A stretch of DNA of 64,000 nucleotides. Source: Leptasterias polaris. Its lineage: Eukaryota > Echinodermata > Asteroidea > Forcipulatida > Asteriidae. The position numbers and the translations under genes were made by a program. Under the pieces are notes generated by a model. It did not search any database and was not told the DNA's origin. It was given only the letters and a program-made list of their open reading frames with translations. Location: assembly GCA_037783415.1 (NCBI GenBank), contig JAZGTN010000119.1:682001-746000 (forward strand), written 5' to 3'. This document shows, in pieces, positions 57,081 to 64,000 of this stretch; position 1 is the first letter of the stretch, and each line of letters begins with the position of its first letter.

Positions 57081-57541
57081 TAGCTGTCCCCGAGATCGGA
57101 ATTGAGTTTAAGCAATAAATTCCAAACAAAGTTCAACAGATGTTCTCACTGAAGTGTTGGATTTCTTATTTATTCAGAATGTCAGGGTTCATTCGCAGCA
57201 GCAGTAAATGTATGATACTCCTGTCAATCTGTCGCATATATCCTCCATATATCTCACTTCTTTCACTCCGTGAAAACCTTTGAAATAGAACAAGAACATA
57301 ACAATGAACTCTTAAGATAATAGAGCCTAACACCTGAGCAACATTTACCAATACTAACTGAGCATGTACATGAACCACTGAAAGTATGTCTGAACTTTGA
57401 CCTAGATTCATACATTTACTGCTGCTGCGAATGAACCCTGACATTCTGAATAAATTTAATAAGAAATCCGACACTTCAGTGAGAACATCTGTTGAACTTT
57501 GTTTTATTGCTTAAACTCAATTCCGATCTCGGGGACAGCTA
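57081..57541 (+). mobile_element. 461-bp hairpin element with ~132-bp arms
   Basis: TAGCTGTCCCCGAGATCGGA at the left end occurs inverted at the right end (GATCTCGGGGACAGCTA). The arms extend inward through AACAAAGTTCAACAGATGTT, TCTCACTGAAGTG and TCAGGGTTCATTCGCAGCAG to about 57212 / 57407, nearly perfect. The 102-codon minus-strand frame spanning it has no recognised domain. It could be two LTRs or two element ends in inverted order. Confidence 0.9.
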
Positions 57542-57868
57542 AAGTGAAAACCTCCATGCCGCTTTGTTCGCAGCAATAACACTTTCTGAAGGAAGAATTA
57601 AGTGTCCCTTTTGAGCAAACTTTATCAGGTACAACGTTTTCGTTAATCTTAAAAGATGGCGTCAACATCGCTTGAGGGCGCTGTTACATCGCACAATAAC
57701 TGATCAATATCTGTTACATGGCTCCTCTAAATTAAATACTAATTTACCTCCAAGCTGAAACACACATACAAAGAATCACTTTGTACAAGTGCACATCTGC
57801 TGCTCTTGTCCTCTCCTGCAGTTAAACAATCTCAAATGAGCAATCATTTTTTACAGTAAAATTAACCT

Positions 57869-58652
57869 TTAAAGGCACTTGACACGTTTGGTAATTACTC
57901 AAAATATATATTAGCATAAAAACTTACTTGGTAACCAGCAACGGAGAGCTGTTGATAGTATCAAACATTGTGAGAAACCACTCCATCTGAAGTAAAGTAG
58001 TTTTTGAGAAAGAGGTAACTTCTCACTAAAATAATAAAAGACTTCATGCATGAAGCCTTTTATTAGCATCTAAAAGCACACAAAATTGTGCAACAATTGT
58101 GCAGCCTATGAAGGAAACAACAACTGTAACATATTGATGTCATACAAAGCTAGCCTTCGTAAATTTCTGTCCTTTGAAAGGAAAAGATTAGAGGACAACA
58201 TTTTCAATATTTTATATTGTCGCAATAGTGTTCTTTGTTGTGTTCAAGATGATCACTTACGATTTTGTTTCTAGATTCATTGTAGAACCTGTTAGTTCAT
58301 TGTTTCATGTTCGCTATCTTCTTTTTTATATGCACTATTTTTAACCGCCTAATTGTAAATATCATAAATTGTTGTTAATTTGTTTCTTGTTCAAGTAAAA
58401 TTGTATTTCTGTTATTAATGTGAGGAATGAAATAAATGGGGCTGTATAGCTCCACTTTAACGAAAAAAAAAAAAAAAAAAAAAAGCACACAAAATTGTGC
58501 AACGAGGGTGTTTTTTCTTTCTTTATTTTCTTGCAACTTCGATGACCGATTCAGCCCAAATTTTCACAGGTTTGTTATTTTATGCATATGTTGGGATACA
58601 CCGAGTGACAATAGTGGTCTTTGATAATTACCAAACGTGTTCAGTGCCTTTA
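57869..58652 (+). mobile_element. MITE (AAAGGCACTTGACACGTTTG) split by a retroinsertion
   Basis: The left end TTAAAGGCACTTGACACGTTTGG and right end CCAAACGTGTTCAGTGCCTTTAA are inverted. Typical interior words are TGGTAACCAGCAACGGAGAG, TTTTTGAGAAAGAGGTAACT, GATGACCGATTCAGCCCAAA and TTTTCACAGG. A 389-bp insertion sits at 58095-58483. Without it the element would be about 375 bp. Confidence 0.85.
58095..58483 (+). mobile_element. poly(A) retroinsertion with 20-bp TSD
   Basis: Flanked by AGCACACAAAATTGTGCAAC on both sides (58075-58094 and 58484-58503), and ending in AATAAA (at about 58431) and a 21-nt poly(A). The first 180 bp stay open in frame (SYKASLRKFLSFERKRLEDN...). This fits a 5'-truncated LINE or a processed mRNA copy; I cannot identify the source protein. 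Confidence 0.88.
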
Positions 58653-58995
58653 ATACAAAACACTAGAGTAAAGTTCACCTCAGCACTAGAAAGTTCTAAA
58701 CTTCTGCAAAATTACATAATACTTGTTTCTTCATTCGAACAAACTTATCGAGCAAACTATCACTCTTTAACAGTCATGAATTTCAACTTTGAATGTCTAT
58801 GGACACCAATTTCAGTTTGAACAAGTTTTTTATAAATTGTCAATGTTATAAATTTCAGTTCTTCTCATTTTGAAGAAATAAACACAGATCCAACTTGGAA
58901 ACCGAATAAATGATCAGATTGATTAAAATTTTCACACAATTGTTCTGGTTCCTCGGTGGGGAATCCTCAGTCTCTGAGTGACATACCTTTAATGT

Positions 58996-59886
58996 TCAAG
59001 TCTCTACAGGAAGGAGAACTAGTTTGTGGATTGGGCGGTCTAGAGTTTTTAGTGGTTTGATCCGTCTTCCCTTGTAATCAATGTCTGTATCACCAACCAC
59101 AAGTTTCACCTTCCGAACATGCTTGTCATCCGATGGATAAACTTCCTCAACACGTGCTAGTGACCAACGATTTCGTGGAGTGTCATCATCCTTAAGCATC
59201 ACAATGTCTCCAACATGGGAATCTCTCTGGTGATGATGACGGATGATCAATTCAGTTATGTGGTGCTTCTTGGGTAGTTTAGCTGGATGTTTGAGCTCAT
59301 AGGATTCGTCCATTCTTCTGATGCGTCTTCCTACTCTAAGTATACCATACTCATCTATGAATGGATCTAAGCGGTGAAAACGGTTACTCCCTTTGCTACG
59401 CCGTCTGAACTGTCTCTCTGTCTCTGGTTTGTCACTGTTTTGCTGACTCTTCAGGACGGAGATTTCATCAGCAAAGGACGACTTCTGCAGTGATTTTAAA
59501 ATCTCCACCTCGGCAAGACATAGATCCTCTATTGTTACTTGGGGAACAGTGGGAGAAGATGATGTAGTCTTGAGATGCTTCTCCCTGCACCTCTTGAGGC
59601 ATTGAGTGAAACGCTTGCAATTTGCAACTGCTCTCTTTGCTCTGTGCCAGGTGGAAAAACGACTCAACCTATCCAAGTCTGGTGTGTTGGAATGTGTAGC
59701 ATAGGTTTGTGATTTCTTCACCTCGGGGTCGTCTAACAGCACTTCACATTTAGCTTTGTCATCAGACAGTGGGAGTTCCTCTTTTGTCATGATGTTTTGA
59801 GAGAACACCACTTGTTTCTTAGATCTGTCATCTACCACTATGTCAGTGGGAATTTCACAGAGATCAGTGCTTCCAGCTTGCGACAC
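58996..59886 (-). pseudogene. BEL/Pao pol fragment lacking the integrase core
   Basis: A 296-codon frame from a BEL/Pao LTR retrotransposon polyprotein. Residues 1-150 fit the linker after RNase H (FSTWHRAKRAVANCKRF, EDLCLAEVEILKSLQ). Residues 172-219 are the start of the integrase (LDPFIDEYGILRVGRRIRR, KHPAKLPKKHHITELIIRHHH). At about residue 222 the sequence jumps to the integrase C-terminal end (HVGDIVMLKDDDTPRNRWSL, VRKVKLVVGDTDIDYKGRRI, RPIHKLVLLPVE). The HHCC zinc site's second half and the whole DDE catalytic core, normally some 300 residues, are deleted in frame. No gag, protease, reverse transcriptase or LTR is seen adjacent. The element cannot move by itself, yet the frame is still open. 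Confidence 0.9.
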
Positions 59887-60097
59887 CGCAGTTGTTAAAT
59901 GTTGTCAATAGAGGGCGTTACCACATTTTTTTTCGTCGGATTGGTGTATAGGGACAAAGAAAAGAACAAAAGGTGTCTCCACACAGGGATGCATAATTAT
60001 TGGGAGTGCGGTAGGCCTACCCCACCCCCCTCTAAAGAATACCTGATATTCCAAGCACACAATGAAGACAAAGTAGTGGGAGGGGAGGGGGGGGGGG

Positions 60098-60319
60098 TAG
60101 ACTTGACTCAAGTCCCAATCCCGTGCAAGGCCCTTCCTTGCCTCATCGTCAGAAAACTATTATTTTGCGCTCTGCATTCCCCAACCTCCCTGTTCATCCG
60201 CGCGAGCCACCGCATAAATAACTACATTTTGTCGGTGAGGGCGCACTGGTATTCTGTGGCTGCATGCTGGCGCGTTACGTTAGGAACCTCGCACGAGAAA
60301 GGGACTTGAATCAAGTCTA
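60098..60319 (-). mobile_element. MITE family A, short copy in a poly-G target
   Basis: TAGACTTGACTCAAGTCCC at the left and GGGACTTGAATCAAGTCTA at the right are the inverted ends. Both flanks are runs of at least nine G, consistent with the 9-bp target duplication of the other copy. Orientation is opposite to 151-1020 and there is only one 74-bp unit. Confidence 0.85.
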
Positions 60320-60875
60320 GGGGGGGGGGGAGTCGGGGGTACCACCATGCCCCATAGAGAGCATCAAATGTCACAGCGATTCCAAAAAGAAGAAAAAATC
60401 TGTTTAAAATTCCTCTCTGACAGGTATATTAGCGTTTGTTTGAAAGTGCATAAAAAGAATACATATACACACAATAACAATTCACTGCTTCGCAAAAAAA
60501 AGCATTTTGCATTTATTCGCTTTCAAAAGTGCAGTTTTAAATATATAGGCCTAGATACAAAATAAAACATTCTCTACGTAAGATTAAGCGTACTATACAA
60601 CACTTTAAAATAAATATGTGGAAAATTCTGTAGCCTAGCTCTCATGTGTCATTTAAATTAAATAAATCGGCATTGTTCCTCGAAAATAGAAGGTTTTATT
60701 GCGTACCCGTTGGGAAGAGACTAGTTTGAACTAAAGTGATTTGGTGTGTTGGCAAACCGAGTAGGCCTATGTTCTCGAAACAGGGTAGGGTCCGTAGATT
60801 GGTAAATACTCCACAAATTAATGACCATTGCATAAAAATTTATTACTTGATGAGAATCACTGTAGCTGTTGATGG

Positions 60876-61052
60876 TATAGACCTTATGCATATAACGTCA
60901 TTTGAGTAGGGCGCCCTCACCTAGAGGTCAAAAGGAAGATGCTCATTGGCCAGTCTTGTGCGCCGCGCGTACAAATCAGCGCGTTTCCATTGTTTCATCA
61001 TCAGTTTACCTCTAAGATGGCGGCTTGGTGACGTCAATGCATAAGGTCTATA
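60876..61052 (-). mobile_element. MITE family C, copy 2 (inverted)
   Basis: The inverse of 55366-55541, about 95% alike, with ends TATAGACCTTATGCAT and ATGCATAAGGTCTATA and the same GGCGCCCTCACCTAGAGGTC interior. Confidence 0.88.
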
Positions 61053-61204
61053 CTATACCTGTTAGTATTTGATAAATGATTTTTTTTTTCTTTCTCATTA
61101 TTACGGTTTGGACCATTTTCCACCCAAAAACAGTTGAACCTGAGAACGATTCAGTTTAGGGTTGGTGTCCGTTCGCGAATGCTGCGGCCAGAGATGCAGT
61201 TGGT

Positions 61205-61353
61205 AGCCGCTGGCGAAATGTTTTTTTCCCAGCGCGGTAAAGGCCATTCTGTACAGCTGCTGTTGATATTGTAATGAAGCTTGGCACGTACGGATCCCAG
61301 TGTATGCGCAGAATGGCCTTTACCGCGCTGGGGAAAAAATTTCGCTAGCCGCT
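61205..61353 (+). mobile_element. 149-bp hairpin element (AGCCGCTGGCGAAAT ends)
   Basis: AGCCGCTGGCGAAATG and CCCAGCGCGGTAAAGGCCAT with CATTCTG at the left occur inverted at the right (CAGAATGGCCTTTACCGCGC, TTTCGCTAGCCGCT). Arms about 48 bp, centre about 50 bp. Non-coding. Confidence 0.85.
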
Positions 61354-62372
61354 GTCACCTTGCTAGACATGGACGTTCGTGTGAAATCTTGACCATGATA
61401 GGATTTTGATGTTTTCTCAACAAATAAACACTGTGTTCAGCTGAAACTGTATTACTGTATCGTTCTCTGCCGATGGATAAGCACTACGTCCAAAAACCAA
61501 CCTATGACCCTAAGCCATTGGGGACGTCGTGGAAGAAAAAAAACCCAGAATTAAAACAAAATAACTACAAAATATAAGACAGATTTCTACCGTTAAGCGT
61601 GCACGCGAACAACAACGACCAGTCTCCCTTCATGTGACCCAAGCATGAATAAACCAGTGAAAGTGACTATAAGCTCATCGAAATCACTGGAAAATAGTGG
61701 GGGAACAATTATGTTTTCACTGTTTTCAAACATGTGGTTTTTGGTCTTGCGAAATATATCAAAACCCCGATTGTTTTACGCATTTCTCAAGAACTTTAGA
61801 GTTTCAGGCAGAAATATTTCATGGGAGGCTTTCCACTATGGCCATCTTTAAACTATTATAAGTTATGCGTAAATCTGTAAACACATTTTATAATTATGTT
61901 CAGTCTTTCCAATGTTGTGCACATTAAGTTCCGGTGATTTGTTATTGGTTTTACACAAGTGAATTATTATCATACTAACAATAATCTGTGAAGTTATTCA
62001 TTATAATTATCATGCAGTCCTACATTATTTATTATGTGTAAGCCTATGTATAATAAATTATTGTATTTTATATTTACCCATTTCACACTTACACGGAGGT
62101 CAAAATGTAGGCAAAGGAATTGACCCCCAAAATGGTGGAAATGGTCACGAGCGTCCAGAGCGAAATGCTAAAGATTCAAAAATACTAAGTCTTACAGTAA
62201 AAGAGAAAAATATTTATCAGTTCTAAACTGTACCCTGTGCTCAATCTGACATGGGCTGTCCTACGGCCCGTCGAGTTTTCCTCCTCCCCCCAAAACACCC
62301 CCATACTTGTGAACATTTCCAAACGTCCAAGCATCAATCTCGGAAAAATTACCCCACACACCTCTTATATAT
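61354..62372. other. no gene; diverged MITE copy at 61640-61900
   Basis: The stretch 61640-61900 carries the TTTTCACTGTTTTCAAAC and GGGAGGCTTTCCACTATGGC words of the TTTTCACAGG MITE family. The rest is AT-rich. Confidence 0.5.
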
Positions 62373-62446
62373 GAAGGCGGCTGCCACCTGCCCCTCCTCC
62401 CCCTTCTGCTCAGAAGGGGGAGGAGGGGCAGGTGGCAGCCGCCTTC
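62373..62446 (+). repeat. perfect 36-bp inverted repeat, 2-nt spacer
   Basis: The left arm starts GAAGGCGGCTGCCACCTGCC and ends CCCTTCTG (62408). After CT, the right arm (62411-62446) is its exact reverse complement. The arms are pyrimidine-rich on one side. It sits in otherwise ordinary AT-rich sequence and belongs to no repeat seen elsewhere in the window. Confidence 0.96.
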
Positions 62447-62449
62447 CAA

Positions 62450-63640
62450 ACTTCGGGCTCAGTGAAAAAATGAAATGTAAAGAATAAGAAAAGTCTAAAA
62501 CGTCGGGCAAATCGATCCCTAGGTAGAACTATAATATACGACCAATAGGCCTAGTGAAGATAATGGCGTCCATACATGCTACAGTTTCTTATACAAGAAA
62601 TCTCTATATATACATGTACATCACCATGATTATGTTCACTGTGTAGGCATTGCCTGCACACTATCACGAAGCCTTTTTAGAAGTGCGATTACTGTACAGT
62701 GACATATCAAAGACGTTACGAAGAGAATATACAAATGTTAAGTATACCTCCGTTTAACAAAATTGCACCCTGTTTATTCCAATACTTCACAGTTTCACTT
62801 CATAAAATAAAAATACACAAACTGATTATTTTTTGGTTGCAACATAGACGTGCTGTAAATGCTGCTCTGAGTATAAGCAGAATACATAAATTCCGCCCTC
62901 TAGTGTTTATAATCCGTGGTTCCGTTATAAGAGCAATAATTCTCAGCCTACGATTTTGCAATGAGGCATTATAAGGTGGGATGGGTAGACGGGAATAAAA
63001 TCTAATTGTGTGTGGTTTGTCAACAAAATAAATAAGAAACATAATAATATCAACACGATAACTACGAAAAGCATGTGTCATGGGGGATGGTAAGGTAGCC
63101 TGTAAATCGAGGCTCGTGAATAACACCAGACACCATCCTTGGGCGCCTGGCAGGATCCTGTCAGATGTACCTTTGACCTCGCATCCCATTAACACAGAGA
63201 TTCGATAGTCATTATACACACATTACATAATAGAGAATAAAACAACATTACACATAAATATTATGCACGCACTGCAGACGAGTTCAAAAGCGAGCTGTCA
63301 GACAAACAACATATACATCGGACCATCATAACACAGATAATGTATATGGACAGCTTCCGACACAGCACATTGGTCAAATGAAACCATTTGTGCCTTTAAG
63401 ACCAGTGTTTCATTATCTTTGTGGATAAAGACAAGGGACCAGTCGTTGTATTGGGGGGTGGCTCAGAATCTCCTGACACCACGGTGCTAACCAGATCCAC
63501 TAGAGCGGGCGTTATTATGTATAAACGATCGAATTGTCCGTTTGCAAACTATAACTTCTGATGGAGACTTGGTAAAAATATCAGTCGTGGTTTTCCTCAC
63601 TATGTATTCGCTATTCAATCATCAAGTCGTCGTTGTTCAA
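62450..63640. other. no gene recognised
   Basis: Mixed AT-rich sequence; by position the 3' flank or UTR of the right-edge gene if that exon is terminal. Confidence 0.45.
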
Positions 63641-63645
63641 CACTG

Positions 63646-63999
63646 CTACATTACAGTTTCAACCCCTGAAAAAGTCGCTGTTTCAACCCCTGAAAACGTC
63701 GCTGTTTCAGCCGCCTCGCAGGACGTTCTTGCTGTGCTTTCGATCCCAAGTTCCCTTTGGTTGATTTGAGATAACTCGGTTCCGGCTATTCGATTATTTT
63801 GAGACTCGTTCACGCTGTCTTCTTGACACTCCTTAGAATCGATTCCTGGGGTAGCTTTCGATTCTGCCGGTGCCTTGACTCTGGTGACTTTGATACCGAT
63901 TGGCGTTCTTCGTGGCAGGTGACGGTTTCCTCTAATCGAGTAGTCGGCTTCTATACTTGACGACCTTGCGCTGTTTCCAGGTTTGCAATGTGCGCAACA
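63646..63999 (-). CDS. right-edge open reading frame, probable last exon of a gene
   Basis: On the minus strand a frame enters from the right edge and stays open for about 117 codons to a TAG at 63646-63648. It has no start codon in the window, so it continues from outside. The product begins CCAHCKPGNSARSS, is hydrophilic and basic (GNRHLPRRTPIGIKVTRVKAP), then acidic and Ser/Thr/Asn-rich, and ends with a doubled ETATFSGV octapeptide. Composition is protein-like and not repetitive. A double-Cys start followed by a long polar tail would suit the cytosolic tail of a membrane receptor, but that is a guess. Alternatively it is an internal exon or a chance frame. Confidence 0.5.
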   Translation of the reverse strand, partial: CCAHCKPGNSARSSSIEADYSIRGNRHLPRRTPIGIKVTRVKAPAESKATPGIDSKECQEDSVNESQNNRIAGTELSQINQRELGIESTARTSCEAAETATFSGVETATFSGVETVM

Positions 64000-64000
64000 C

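Noticed and set aside
57166..57474. 102-codon minus-strand frame
   Set aside because: Contained wholly in the hairpin element and reads through both arms.
59899..60309. 136-codon plus-strand frame
   Set aside because: It runs across MITE A and the BEL flank; no coherent domain.

Overview
This is eukaryotic, metazoan DNA: AT-rich, intron-bearing and saturated with repeats. The mix of elements (tRNA-derived SINEs, CR1/L2-like LINE tails ending in ATT repeats, BEL/Pao pol, a tyrosine-recombinase element, many GC-rich 150-250 bp MITEs, frequent AGGCCTA motifs) suggests a marine invertebrate deuterostome, most likely an echinoderm such as a sea star. That assignment is an inference from general repeat character, not from a diagnostic gene.

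Region by region. (1) 1-23,700: the 5' part of one real gene on the minus strand, an organic-anion-transporting polypeptide (SLCO/OATP family). Six coding exons between 8,402 and 1,443 join in phase with GT-AG introns, and a probable first coding exon with a good start context lies at 23,609-23,689. The rest of the gene, including the Kazal-type loop, should lie off the left edge. Its introns hold MITEs, a LINE inserted into a 21-bp minisatellite with a 20-bp target duplication, a tyrosine-recombinase gene (14,104-14,943) followed by 3.25 near-identical copies of a 582-bp repeat, and a 4.1-kb terminal-inverted-repeat transposon (17,307-21,437) that carries a broken PHD-finger gene and a transposase-like fragment. 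(2) 24,000-30,500: no recognisable gene; a large TTC/GAA-rich array with a 514-bp duplication and a degenerate interstitial telomere-like block. (3) 30,500-39,200: a cluster of related hairpin or fold-back elements sharing an AGGTGTTCGG terminus, with a 1.15-kb tandem duplication. (4) 39,200-49,400: mostly unique AT-rich DNA with a 0.6-kb fold-back element, a perfect palindrome cluster and several tRNA-derived SINEs. (5) 49,400-57,600: four tandem-repeat arrays (63, 26, about 30 and about 74 bp units), a 3' fragment of a second LINE, and a 461-bp hairpin element. (6) 57,600-61,400: a MITE split by a poly(A) retroinsertion, a BEL/Pao pol fragment that has lost its integrase core, and more MITEs. 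(7) 61,400-64,000: a perfect 36-bp inverted repeat and, at the right edge, an open reading frame of about 118 codons on the minus strand that is probably the last exon of a second gene.

Only two host genes are supported: the SLCO gene, and less securely the right-edge exon. Nearly everything else is mobile-element DNA in various states of decay. The least ordinary items are the tyrosine recombinase with all catalytic residues plus its homogeneous 582-bp array, and the 4.1-kb transposon with the decayed PHD finger.
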